Below, piece by piece: positions 15,016 to 22,596 of a stretch of 37,996 nt of DNA (position 1 is the stretch's first letter; the number at the start of each line of letters is the position of its first letter). The notes under the pieces are model-generated. The model worked only from the letters and a program-made list of their open reading frames with translations, was not told the DNA's origin and did no database searches. The stretch is from Lentisphaera araneosa HTCC2155 (lineage in GTDB: Bacteria; Verrucomicrobiota; Lentisphaeria; Lentisphaerales; Lentisphaeraceae), in NCBI GenBank assembly GCA_945877655.1, contig CAMCSH010000003.1, positions 1 through 37,996 on the forward strand. Direction: 5' to 3'. Both the position numbers and the translations under genes were made by a program.

Positions 15016-16383
15016 TCAATCGGCGACAACACCCTTCAAATCGTGGGCGTCGGCAGAGAGGATTTTCACCGAAACGAAGATCTTGTCGCCGATGGCCTCG
15101 GACCATGGGAAGTGGATCATGTTGTCGACGTCGGGGGCATCGCCGCCGCTGCGGCCGGTGCAGGAGCGGACGCCGTCGTCATCTTCGAGGACTTCGTCGA
15201 TGATGACGCGCAGGGTCTGACCGACCAGAGCCTGGTTCTTCTCCTTCGAGATCTCCTGCTGGGCCAGCATGAGGGAGCTTTCGCGCTCCTTGGCGACGGC
15301 GTTCGGGACATCGTTTTCCATGCCGAAGGCGTGGGTGTTCTTCTCGTGCGAGTAGGTGAAGACGCCGACACGGTCGAAGCGTTCGTGGCGGATGAATTCC
15401 TGCAGGGCGGCGAAGTCCTCTTCCTTTTCGCCCGGGTGACCGACGAGGAGGGTGGTGCGCATGGTGACGCCGGGGATGCGGTCGCGGAACTTGGCGAGAA
15501 GCTTGGTGGTGCGGTCCGGGGTGATGCCGCGGCGCATCGCCGTGAGCATGTTCGCCGAGGCGTGCTGGAGCGGCATGTCGATGTATTTGAGGACATGTTT
15601 GGCTTCGGCGAAGGTCTGGATGAGTTCATCGGTGACGCTGGTCGGGTAGAGATAAAGGACGCGGATCCAGTATTCGCCGGCGGGGGCTTTGAGATCATCA
15701 AGGGCGCGCAGGAGCATGCTGAGGCTGGTGCCGTCGCCGAAGTCGGAGCCGTAGTCGGTGGCGTTCTGCGACACCAGGATGAGTTCATGGACGCCGCGGT
15801 TGAGGAGGGCCTGGCATTCTTTCACCAGCGACTGCACGGCGCGTGAGCGGAGCTTGCCGCGGAAGGTCGGGATGGCGCAGAAGGAGCACTTGTGGTTGCA
15901 GCCTTCCGAGATCTTGACGTAGGCGTAGTGGGCGGGGGTGACGAGGAGGCGAGGGGTGTTCTCGTCGTAGAGGTAGACGGGAAGATCCTCTTTGACGAAG
16001 GTGTGGACCGAGTCGAGCTTGCGAAGCATGTTTTGCACCATGGTGCCGATGCTGGCGATCTCATCGAGGCCGAGCATCAGGTCGATGCCGCTATGGGCCT
16101 TCTGGGTCTCTTCCGGCTCTCGTTGCGCCAGGCAGCCGGCGACGACGACCTTGCGGCTGCGGCGTTTCTTCTTCCATTTCAGGGCTTTGGCGATGGTCTC
16201 GTTGGACTCGTCGCGGGCCGGGCCAATGAAGGAGCAGGTGTTGATCACGTAGATATCGGCATCACTTTCGTCGCCGGTGATTTCCAAGCCGGATTTGGCC
16301 AAGGAGCCGAGCATGACTTCAGTGTCAACGAGGTTCTTGGAGCAGCCGAGGCTGGAGACGCAGATTTTGGCGGAACGGGGCAT
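15016..16383 (-). CDS. rimO: Ribosomal protein S12 methylthiotransferase
   Basis: RimO is a radical-SAM enzyme with two iron-sulphur clusters that adds a methylthio group to an aspartate of ribosomal protein S12. The 455 residues show the N-terminal cluster domain (GCSKNLVDTEVMLG at 13-26, INTCSFI with Cys50, AGCLAQR with Cys84), the radical-SAM triad CNHKCSFC (162, 166, 169), YLYPTSVTDELI, MPLQHAS, and a C-terminal TRAM domain from about 385. The GCSKNLVD form marks RimO rather than MiaB. I start at the ATG at 16383; the frame continues upstream to a TTG, but that extension carries no family signature. Confidence 0.95.
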   Translation of the reverse strand: MPRSAKICVSSLGCSKNLVDTEVMLGSLAKSGLEITGDESDADIYVINTCSFIGPARDESNETIAKALKWKKKRRSRKVVVAGCLAQREPEETQKAHSGIDLMLGLDEIASIGTMVQNMLRKLDSVHTFVKEDLPVYLYDENTPRLLVTPAHYAYVKISEGCNHKCSFCAIPTFRGKLRSRAVQSLVKECQALLNRGVHELILVSQNATDYGSDFGDGTSLSMLLRALDDLKAPAGEYWIRVLYLYPTSVTDELIQTFAEAKHVLKYIDMPLQHASANMLTAMRRGITPDRTTKLLAKFRDRIPGVTMRTTLLVGHPGEKEEDFAALQEFIRHERFDRVGVFTYSHEKNTHAFGMENDVPNAVAKERESSLMLAQQEISKEKNQALVGQTLRVIIDEVLEDDDGVRSCTGRSGGDAPDVDNMIHFPWSEAIGDKIFVSVKILSADAHDLKGVVAD

Positions 16384-16562
16384 GATGATGGGGGTCCTGG
16401 TTTTTGAAGGCGTCAAATAAACGCAAGCGAGAAGAATTTTCAAGGCTGACGGAGTTTTTAACCGGGTGTGAAATCGGCGCGGGCGTCATTTGCCAGCAAA
16501 AGCTTGCAGCCGACCAGCTCCTGATGCTAGGTTGCAAGTGAAGCATTCAGGAGAATGAGACA

Positions 16563-16799
16563 ATGACTTTGAATTTTCTGTTCAGTTTCGTTCCCGCCGA
16601 GCTTCATCCTACCTTGGGTTTGGCCGCTGCCGCGGGGACGGCAGGAATGAAAACCTTCTTCTCTCGACACCTTAACCAGTTCGCTTGGTGCTTAGCCTGG
16701 CTGGAGCACAACCACTGGGGCGGTCGATATTCGTCATTCCGGGCCCTCTTTCGCCGTTGTTTTCCCAAGCCTGGAACCCTGCCGGTAAAAGCGAAATGA
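16563..16799 (+). CDS. Possible small protein coupled to the following membrane gene
   Basis: Weakly supported 78-residue frame. For it: an AGGAG ribosome site ten bases before the ATG, and a stop that overlaps the next start as ATGA (16796-16799), suggesting translational coupling. It starts MTLNFLFSFVPAELHPTLGL and turns basic and aromatic (FRALFRRCFPKPGTLPVKAK at the end). Against it: no recognised family and composition that could be chance. It fills most of what would otherwise be a gap of about 410 bases between rimO and the membrane gene. It may be a leader peptide. Confidence 0.38.
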   Translation: MTLNFLFSFVPAELHPTLGLAAAAGTAGMKTFFSRHLNQFAWCLAWLEHNHWGGRYSSFRALFRRCFPKPGTLPVKAK

Positions 16800-17194
16800 C
16801 CCTCTTCCTCACCATCCTCTGCGATCTCTACCTGCCCCTGCTGGTGGCGCTGTCGCTCTGGCCTTTGCGGCAGCCGCAAGCGTGGCCACGTCTGCGCTCG
16901 GGATTGCTGTTTCTGGCTTTGGGTTTTGCGCTGATGGCGATCGACCGGGTGCTTGGAATCTGGGCTTGTTGGGGCGGGGATTACAGCACGCATACGGCGG
17001 TGGCGGCGGCTTTGACGCTCCATCTTTGGGGCGTGGAGCTGAAGAGGCGCGGCCTGCTGATCGCCGGTCTCGGCCTTTATTTGAGCTTGATGAAAGTCCT
17101 CGGCTACCACACTTGGGCCGACATGTTCAGCACCCTGGCGGCTTTGGCGCCGGGCTTCTGGCTGATTCGGCGACACTGTGTGTCTTCTGGTTGA
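16796..17194 (+). CDS. Small membrane protein with PAP2-like histidine motifs
   Basis: The 132-residue protein has about four hydrophobic segments. Two loops resemble parts of the PAP2 phosphatase active site: DYSTHTAVAAAL (about 62-73, compare motif PSGH) and GYHTWADMFSTLAAL (about 102-116, compare HxxxD of motif 3). The first motif (KxxxxxxRP) is missing, so any phosphatase activity is doubtful; it could be a divergent or non-catalytic relative. The ATG at 16796 is chosen because it gives a clean membrane N-terminus and overlaps the preceding small frame. HisH follows 56 bases later. Confidence 0.6.
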   Translation: MTLFLTILCDLYLPLLVALSLWPLRQPQAWPRLRSGLLFLALGFALMAIDRVLGIWACWGGDYSTHTAVAAALTLHLWGVELKRRGLLIAGLGLYLSLMKVLGYHTWADMFSTLAALAPGFWLIRRHCVSSG

Positions 17195-17250
17195 ATCTTC
17201 TTCGACATCTCTTAGCTTGCCGGGTGTAAAACCCCTAGGAATCCCCTTTT

Positions 17251-17874
17251 ATGCTTTGTATCGTCGACTACGGCGCCGGTAATCTGTGCAGCGTCGAGCT
17301 TGCCTTCCGGCGCCTCGGCATTCCCTGCCAAGTCAGTGCCGATCCCGCCGACCTGGCGCGCGCCAGCCGCATCGTCTTCCCCGGCGTCGGTGCCGCCGGC
17401 AGCGCCATGCGCGAGCTGCTTTCCCGCAATCTCGCCGACGCCATCCGCCAGGCCGCGGCCGAGAAGCCCTTCCTCGGCATCTGCCTCGGCACTCAGATCA
17501 TCCTTGATTCCTCCGAAGAAGATGGCGGTGTCAATTGCCTCGGCATCGTGCCCGGCGCCTGCCCACGCTTCCGTTTCCCCGCTGAAGTGCGCGCCACCGT
17601 GCCGCACATGGGCTGGAATGCCGTGACTCGCCGTCGTGATCACGCCATCTTCACCGACATCCCGCAGGATGCCAACTTCTACTTCGTCCACTCGTATTTC
17701 CCGCAGCCGAAGCTCGCCAGCGATGTCCTCGCCGACACCGAACACGGCGGCCTCAGCTTCTGCTCGGCGATCAGCCGCGGCCAGCTCGTCGCGACCCAGT
17801 TCCACCCCGAGAAATCGGGCCGCTTCGGCCTGCAACTCTTGGCCAATTTCGCGCAATGGGACGGGAGGTCCTGA
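17251..17874 (+). CDS. hisH: Imidazole glycerol phosphate synthase, glutaminase subunit
   Basis: HisH hydrolyses glutamine and channels ammonia to HisF in histidine biosynthesis. The 207 residues form a class I glutamine amidotransferase: IVDYGAGNLCSVE (4-16), FPGVGA (43-48), the nucleophile Cys78 in GICLGTQ, PHMGWN (about 118-123), FVHSYFP, and the His185/Glu187 pair in QFHPEKSG. It is adjacent to hisF in the same orientation with a three-base gap, as expected for the heterodimer. No classical ribosome site; AGGA lies about 12 bases before the ATG. No other his genes are in the window. Confidence 0.96.
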   Translation: MLCIVDYGAGNLCSVELAFRRLGIPCQVSADPADLARASRIVFPGVGAAGSAMRELLSRNLADAIRQAAAEKPFLGICLGTQIILDSSEEDGGVNCLGIVPGACPRFRFPAEVRATVPHMGWNAVTRRRDHAIFTDIPQDANFYFVHSYFPQPKLASDVLADTEHGGLSFCSAISRGQLVATQFHPEKSGRFGLQLLANFAQWDGRS

Positions 17875-17877
17875 ATC

Positions 17878-18654
17878 ATGCTTAACAAACGCGTCATCGT
17901 CTGCCTGGATGTCCGCAACGGCAAGGTCACCAAAGGGATCAAATTCGAAGGCAATGTCGACATCGGCGACCCGGTCGAAATGGGCCGAGCCTACGCCGAA
18001 TCGGGCGTCGACGAATTGGTTTTCTACGACATCACCGCTTCCGCCGAAGGCCGCCCGATCGATCTGGAAATGGTCCGTCGCGTCGCCGCCGAAGTCTTCA
18101 TTCCCTTCTCGGTTGGCGGTGGCATTCGCGACGAGAACGACATGCGTGCCGTGCTCCTTGCCGGGGCCGAAAAGGTGTCGGTCAACTCCCTCGCCGTGCG
18201 CAAGCCGCAAATCATCAGCGCCGGTGCCGAGATCTACGGACGCCAGTGCGTCGTGCTCGGCATGGATGTGCGCCGGACGCAAGATCCCGCCTTCCCCTCG
18301 GGCTTGCAAGTGGTGGTCAAGGGCGGTCGCGAGCCGACTTCGTTTGACGCCGTCGACTGGGCCCGCCGCGCCGAAGATCTCGGAGCCGGCGAGATCTGCG
18401 TCAACTCGATCGACGCCGACGGCACCAAGGAAGGTTACGACCTGCTTGCCACCCGCTTGATCGCCGACGCGGTGGAAATTCCGGTGATCGCCTCGGGCGG
18501 TGCCGGTACTCCCGCCCACCTCGCCGCCGTCCTCAAGCAGACCCGCGCCGAAGCGGCGCTGGTCGCCTCGATGGTTCACTATGGCACCTACAGTATCCCG
18601 CAGATCAAACAGGAATTGCAGCGTCACGGCGTCGCTGTGCGGATGGACTGGTGA
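17878..18654 (+). CDS. hisF: Imidazole glycerol phosphate synthase, cyclase subunit
   Basis: HisF uses HisH-derived ammonia to convert PRFAR to imidazole glycerol phosphate and AICAR. The 258 residues form the (beta-alpha)8 barrel: [19 protein letters not shown] at 7-25 with catalytic Asp11, [19 protein letters not shown] (78-84), VSVNSLAV, catalytic Asp130 in [25 protein letters not shown], and [14 protein letters not shown]. Both catalytic aspartates and both phosphate loops are present. A tandem repeat and a terminator follow directly after the stop. Confidence 0.97.
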   Translation: MLNKRVIVCLDVRNGKVTKGIKFEGNVDIGDPVEMGRAYAESGVDELVFYDITASAEGRPIDLEMVRRVAAEVFIPFSVGGGIRDENDMRAVLLAGAEKVSVNSLAVRKPQIISAGAEIYGRQCVVLGMDVRRTQDPAFPSGLQVVVKGGREPTSFDAVDWARRAEDLGAGEICVNSIDADGTKEGYDLLATRLIADAVEIPVIASGGAGTPAHLAAVLKQTRAEAALVASMVHYGTYSIPQIKQELQRHGVAVRMDW

Positions 18655-18665
18655 TTAGAAAAACC

Positions 18666-18705
18666 ACTGGGACACAACTGGGACACAACTGGGACACAAC
18701 TGGGA
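18666..18705. repeat. 11-bp tandem repeat, 3.6 copies
   Basis: The unit ACTGGGACACA is repeated exactly three times (18666-18698) and then starts a fourth time (ACTGGGA, 18699-18705). It begins 11 bases after the hisF stop and lies before the terminator. It is too short and unspaced to be a CRISPR array. Confidence 0.9.
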
Positions 18706-18729
18706 TAACTCTGATGCCATGAGTGAAGA

Positions 18730-18755
18730 AAAGCGGCGCCTTGCGGCGCCGCTTT
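18730..18755. terminator. Bidirectional terminator between hisF and the LpoB-like gene
   Basis: An 11-bp perfect stem AAAGCGGCGCC (18730-18740 with 18745-18755) closes on a TTGC loop. T-rich bases follow in both directions. It serves the convergent hisF (plus) and lipoprotein gene (minus). Confidence 0.75.
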
Positions 18756-18772
18756 CTTCTGCTCGGATCCGA

Positions 18773-19366
18773 TCAGAACCCGACGCGGCTCTTCGAGCCT
18801 TGTTTGGTGATGGTTTTTTCATCTTCCCAGATGGCTTCGCCATCGAGGGTGGTGAGGGAGAGTTGGAAGATGTAGGAAGCTTGTTTGATGTTGCCGCTGC
18901 GGGCGCGGTCTTCGAGGATTTTGCCGGAAAGGGTGAGGTTCGGACGCTTGCGGGCGGCCGGATCCTTCTTCTTCAAGAACTCATCTTCTTGGTTGAGGGC
19001 GCGGGCGCCGGGAGCTTCCGCTTCGGCTGCACTGCCGAAGTTGAGCAAGGTACGGACTTGTCCGCTCTTGTTCAGTTTGACCCGGATTTTTTTGGTCAGC
19101 AGGTCGACATCGAAGCGCTGGCTGGTGTTGTTGGTGACCTTGTCGATCATCAGGTAAACCGGGCGATCCTCGATCTCTTTGAAGACGGGCGAGTCGATCA
19201 TCGAATCGACCATGTTGTCTGCGGCCATGGCGAATTCTTGCAGGTTGATCTGATCGACGTCGACAATCATCTGGTTGCCGTTGGGGTCGATATAGGCAGC
19301 GGGGGTGCTGCAGGAGGCGCCGAGCAGGGTGGCGAAGGCGGCGGAACCGAGGAGGAGGTGTTTCAT
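18773..19366 (-). CDS. LpoB-like outer-membrane lipoprotein
   Basis: The 197 residues start with a signal peptide and lipobox (LLGASC, Cys19). The mature part fits the PBP-activator LpoB family: ending the first third with DNMVDSMIDSPVF and RPVYLMIDKVTNNTSQRFD, then LLTKKIRVKLNKSGQVRTL, and a C-terminal LTLSGKILEDR...QASYIFQLSLTTLDGEAIWEDEKTITK, where the Trp-Glu-Asp-Glu-Lys-Thr strand is typical. In E. coli LpoB is an outer-membrane lipoprotein that crosses to PBP1b and activates peptidoglycan synthesis. It lies downstream of the YcfL-like and COG3014-type genes on the same strand, 108 bases after the YcfL-like stop. No PBP1b gene is in view, so a different partner is possible. Confidence 0.82.
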   Translation of the reverse strand: MKHLLLGSAAFATLLGASCSTPAAYIDPNGNQMIVDVDQINLQEFAMAADNMVDSMIDSPVFKEIEDRPVYLMIDKVTNNTSQRFDVDLLTKKIRVKLNKSGQVRTLLNFGSAAEAEAPGARALNQEDEFLKKKDPAARKRPNLTLSGKILEDRARSGNIKQASYIFQLSLTTLDGEAIWEDEKTITKQGSKSRVGF

Positions 19367-19444
19367 GGGGATTCCTGAGTTGTAGGAGTGTAGGGTGAAG
19401 GTGTTGTAGGAGTTGAGGAGATTCTAGCTTGTGGGCCCTTAAAA

Positions 19445-19475
19445 CCCCTAAAACCCTTCCAACCCCTAAAACCCT
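19445..19475. repeat. 31-base intergenic repeat, copy A (with a looser inverted arm at about 19380-19425)
   Basis: The stretch ending TTCCAACCCCTAAAACCCT (19457-19475) is identical over its last 19 bases to a second copy at 34963-34981; over 31 bases the two differ at two positions. A G-rich stretch just left (GTGTAGGG...GTTGTAGGAGTTG) is an imperfect inverse of it. The copy abuts the stop codon of the YcfL-like gene. Confidence 0.75.
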
Positions 19476-19885
19476 TATTTGGTTTCGATGACTTTGAAGC
19501 GGAAGTCGTGGGCTTTTGGCGAGGGGGCTACGAGAGTCAAGGACTTGCGTTCGCGGCCGGACATGACGAAGGTGCGCCATTGGGCGTCGGCATTGAGGCA
19601 GAAGCCGCTGTCATCGTACCATTCGCACTTGTAGTTGACGGCGAGGGTGGAGTTGCTGTCGTTGGCGAGTTCGAGGTTGATTTTGCGGAAGCCGCTGTCG
19701 GTTTCGCCTTCGTTGATGCCGTAGCAGAGCAGCTTGTTGCTGAGGGTGGTGTCAGGCTCAAAGCGTTTGTCTTTGACGATGTCGCGGCGGGCCTGGTTGT
19801 TGGCGGCGGTGATTTCGTTGACATCGTGGGCGCAAGAGCTGCCGAAGGCGGCGGCTAGGAGCGAGCAGAGGAGGAGTTTTTTCAT
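19475..19885 (-). CDS. YcfL-like (DUF1425) lipoprotein
   Basis: The 136 residues begin MKKLLLCSLLAAAFGSSCAH, a lipoprotein signal with Cys18. The rest matches the small YcfL family: LLCYGINEGETDSGFRKINLELANDS, YKCEWYDDSGFCLN, then WRTFVMSGRERKSLTLVAPSPKAHDFRFKV. The YDDSG-F and final AP...A-DFR-K pattern is the main support. In E. coli ycfL is next to lpoB, and the same pairing is seen here. Function is unknown in any species that I can name. The ATG overlaps the COG3014-type stop by four bases (ATGA), so those two are coupled. Confidence 0.8.
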   Translation of the reverse strand: MKKLLLCSLLAAAFGSSCAHDVNEITAANNQARRDIVKDKRFEPDTTLSNKLLCYGINEGETDSGFRKINLELANDSNSTLAVNYKCEWYDDSGFCLNADAQWRTFVMSGRERKSLTLVAPSPKAHDFRFKVIETK

Positions 19886-21348
19886 TTCGGATTTCCTTGT
19901 TTGGCTTCGAGAACAATCTGGTGGATCGAGAAGGGGCCGGCGGGGGAGGGTGCCTTGACCAGAATAAGCAGGCCGCGGCCGGATTTGAGATCGATGTATT
20001 CAGTGGCGCCGGATCCGGAGCGGATACCGAGGCGGCCATCTTCCGGCATCGGCATGCGGGCATAAAGCACTTCGCGCGGCAGGGTGAGCCAGGTGCGGCG
20101 GTCGGCTTCGTTCATGGCGATTTGGTAGCCGGCGCCGATGACGTCCGCCGCGAGTCCGGCCCAGACCGCGTTGTCTTTACCAGCCGCAGCTTTGGCGGCT
20201 TTTTTGGCGCCCCAGGTGGCGGCGGCTTTGGCTGCGGTGGAAATCAGGGTGCGGGTGATCACCATCGGCAATTCCTGGGAGAAATGAGTGGCAACGATGT
20301 CATCGACATTGACCAATGAAGCGGTGCCGGCGTCTTGATTTCCGGCGCGGACGCTGAAGCCCGAGGAGCTGAGGGGATGCGGCACCAGGGTGGGGAAGGC
20401 GGCGCCGACATAAGGCACGGTGCCATCGACGATGAAGACCGGCAGGTCGATGCGAATCTGGTCCCGGGAAGGAGCTCGTCCGGTTTCAACGATGACGTGG
20501 ACGCAGGGCGGCTCAGCTTGTTTGGTGTCGATTCTTTGCAGCATCGCATCAATGGTTTTTTTCAGGTCGGGCTGGTGCTTGGCACACATGGCGGCGAGGC
20601 GGCGCAGCGAGGCCCGGCTACGATCAAGGTCGGAGGAGTCAGCTGGGCGGTGAAGGAAATAAATCGCGTTGACGAGGACGGCGGCGGGGTTGTCAAAGTC
20701 TTTGATGGCTTTGTAGTGTTCGAGGTCGCCATAGGTCTGGTCGAGTTTATTTTTGACGCCGGGGTCATTGAGGGTTTTTTCGGACTTGTAGGTTTTGTCC
20801 TGCGAGGCCTTGGTTTCGATTTCTTCGCGTTCGGCGACTTCTGATTGGCTTTGGCGTTGGGCGTCTTGCTGGGCGAACTCGGTGGCGCGGAGCTCGGCTC
20901 GGGCGTCGTCCCAACGGCCCATTTCCATCAGGATGAGGGCTTTCGAATTGTGCATCATGATCCGGTCGTACCAGCGTAGGCGGTAGGGCAGGTAGGAGAG
21001 GTTGGTCATTGTGCCGGAGAGGATTTCGCCGACCCGGACATCGGCCTGCTGATCTTGTTCTTTGGCAAAGGCATCGGCCTGGTCATATGCTGTGAGGGCT
21101 TCGTCGAGGCGACCGGCGGCGTGGAGGGCGGCGCCTTTTTCCAGTTGACTGACGACCCGGTCGCGACTGGGGGATTTTTCCGCCAGTTCGCAAGCTTCCA
21201 CAGCCGATCCCTGGAAGTCGGCTCGTTCCCATTGGCTGGCGAAGCGCTTGGTGCGGTCGTTGTAGCTGTTGCAAGAGGCCAGAGCTAAGACGAGGGCGCC
21301 GCAAATAAGATGTTTGCTGGAAGCGATCGAGGCGGTGAGTGTGATCAT
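19882..21348 (-). CDS. COG3014-type lipoprotein with TPR-like N-terminus
   Basis: The 488-residue protein has a signal peptide and lipobox (LALASC, Cys26). Residues 45-150 are TPR-like helices (EKGAALHAAGRLDEALTAYDQAD; HNSKALILMEMGRWDDARAELR). A charged, Gln-rich linker follows and then DNPAAVLVNAIYFLHRPADSSDL, ETGRAPSRDQIRIDLPVFI, a hydrophobic Ala-rich segment AAKAAATWGAKKAAKAAAG, and a C-terminal RRTWLTLPREVLYARMPMP. This order is that of the uncharacterised COG3014 group, which I recall near ycfL/lpoB in gamma-proteobacteria. It is probably the first gene of this three-gene lipoprotein set. Confidence 0.78.
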   Translation of the reverse strand: MITLTASIASSKHLICGALVLALASCNSYNDRTKRFASQWERADFQGSAVEACELAEKSPSRDRVVSQLEKGAALHAAGRLDEALTAYDQADAFAKEQDQQADVRVGEILSGTMTNLSYLPYRLRWYDRIMMHNSKALILMEMGRWDDARAELRATEFAQQDAQRQSQSEVAEREEIETKASQDKTYKSEKTLNDPGVKNKLDQTYGDLEHYKAIKDFDNPAAVLVNAIYFLHRPADSSDLDRSRASLRRLAAMCAKHQPDLKKTIDAMLQRIDTKQAEPPCVHVIVETGRAPSRDQIRIDLPVFIVDGTVPYVGAAFPTLVPHPLSSSGFSVRAGNQDAGTASLVNVDDIVATHFSQELPMVITRTLISTAAKAAATWGAKKAAKAAAGKDNAVWAGLAADVIGAGYQIAMNEADRRTWLTLPREVLYARMPMPEDGRLGIRSGSGATEYIDLKSGRGLLILVKAPSPAGPFSIHQIVLEAKQGNPK

Positions 21349-21533
21349 GGCGTTTTTTGGGGGATAGAGTTCTGGTGTTTGGAACTGTCTTTCGGCCTGC
21401 GCAGATTAGACATGGTGGCGTCTTGCGCGCAGATTCCGATTTGAATGGGGCTTAAGAACGGTTTCGAGATTATATCCCGGCCTCGGCCTGATGGTAATCG
21501 TTTTGAAGTAAAATCCGACGAAAGCTTCGAAGG

Positions 21534-21563
21534 CAAAACCGCGCCCGATGAGGCGCGGTTTTG
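21534..21563 (-). terminator. Hairpin behind the CsgG-like gene
   Basis: A perfect 12-bp stem CAAAACCGCGCC (21534-21545 with 21552-21563) and a 6-base loop start seven bases after the stop of the CsgG-like gene on the minus strand. The 3' arm ends in TTTTG. The rest of the 220-base gap to the next gene shows no further gene. Confidence 0.7.
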
Positions 21564-21569
21564 AGCACT

Positions 21570-22595
21570 TCAGCGGTCGCTAGGAGGGGCCGGAGGAGGA
21601 GGCAGGGGAGCATCCTCCGAAACTTCGACCTTGACCGCGCGGCGGGGAGCGGGTTTGGGTTTTTCGAGGCTGAGGCGGCAGATCTGGCCGCGGTCGATGC
21701 CGTTGTCCTCAAGGATTTGGGCCTTCGAGAAAAGCGGCTGGATCTCGGTGATGCGGACCTTACCGAGCTTGACTTCCTGGCTGCCCAGGACGGCACCGGT
21801 GTCGGGGTCGATCAGTTTCTCGCCGAGGCCGAAGACGTCCCAGATTTCGCCAACGGCGATGTTGGTGCCTTGGCCGCGCGAGATGGAGGCGATGTTGTCG
21901 ATCGGGTGGGAGAGGATCTTGGCCGGCATGACGCGGTCGAGAATGTCAGCAACGCCGCGTTTGGCGAACTCACGGGCGACCAGGCGGTAGAGCTCTTCGT
22001 CGTTGTTGCTATCGCGGACGGCGTATTCCTTGTTCATCACCGTGTCGTCGAGTTCGGCGCGCACCGGAATCGAGGCGGCGAGGACGCCACTGGTCGAGTC
22101 GATGATCTGGATCGTGCCACCGAGGCGGACGGTGCGGCGTTCAGCGCTGCGGCCGGTGTCGAAATGGGCTTTTTCGACGATGTCGCCGAAGTCCGAGATG
22201 TTGGCGAGGACGAGCCAGCGGACGCCGCGGATCTGGAAGGATTTTGCGGCGGCGGTATCGCGGGGGTCGATGATGCCGGATTCGGCCAACTTCTGTTCGC
22301 TGAGGACGCGGGCCAGTTCATCGCGGGCGACGACTTGGAATTTGCCGGTGGCGGCAAAGGCGTCGGAGAGCTCGGTGCTGAGAGCTTCGGCGGTGCGCTG
22401 GATCGAGGCGGCCTTGGCGTGTTTCTCGAGGGCCGAGGCGATTTTCACCGCGGAGATGCCGAGGGTGTTTGTGTTGGTTTTCGGATCGGGAGCCTGGGCG
22501 GCGGGGCGAGGATCTTGAGCGAGAGCTTCGATCGAAGAAGCCAAGCAGAGAGTCATCAGACCGCAGGCGATGCGGGAGAGTGAACGCGTATTCAT
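21570..22595 (-). CDS. CsgG-like secreted protein
   Basis: From the ATG at 22595 the product has 341 residues with a type I signal peptide (cleavage after ALA26). The mature protein resembles CsgG/TolB-N-like proteins: ALSTELSDAFAATGKFQVVARDELARVLSEQKLAESGIID (about 70-110), then FQIRGVRWLVLANISDFGD, a beta-rich stretch RTVRLGGTIQIIDSTSGVLAA and VAREFAKRGVADILDRVMP. True CsgG is a lipoprotein pore for curli; this one has no lipobox and a long C-terminal extension rich in Pro (LPPPPAPPSDR). The extension holds GEIWDVFGLGEKLIDPDTGAVLG, a small beta domain common in such proteins. It starts one base after the stop of the next gene, so the two are co-translated. Confidence 0.75.
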   Translation of the reverse strand: MNTRSLSRIACGLMTLCLASSIEALAQDPRPAAQAPDPKTNTNTLGISAVKIASALEKHAKAASIQRTAEALSTELSDAFAATGKFQVVARDELARVLSEQKLAESGIIDPRDTAAAKSFQIRGVRWLVLANISDFGDIVEKAHFDTGRSAERRTVRLGGTIQIIDSTSGVLAASIPVRAELDDTVMNKEYAVRDSNNDEELYRLVAREFAKRGVADILDRVMPAKILSHPIDNIASISRGQGTNIAVGEIWDVFGLGEKLIDPDTGAVLGSQEVKLGKVRITEIQPLFSKAQILEDNGIDRGQICRLSLEKPKPAPRRAVKVEVSEDAPLPPPPAPPSDR

Positions 22596-22596
22596 A

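Noticed and set aside
16384-16443. N-terminal extension of RimO
   Set aside because: Starts only at a TTG with no ribosome site, and the extra residues match no RimO N-terminus.
18666-18705. CRISPR-like repeat after hisF
   Set aside because: Units are only 11 bases and directly joined, without spacers or cas genes.
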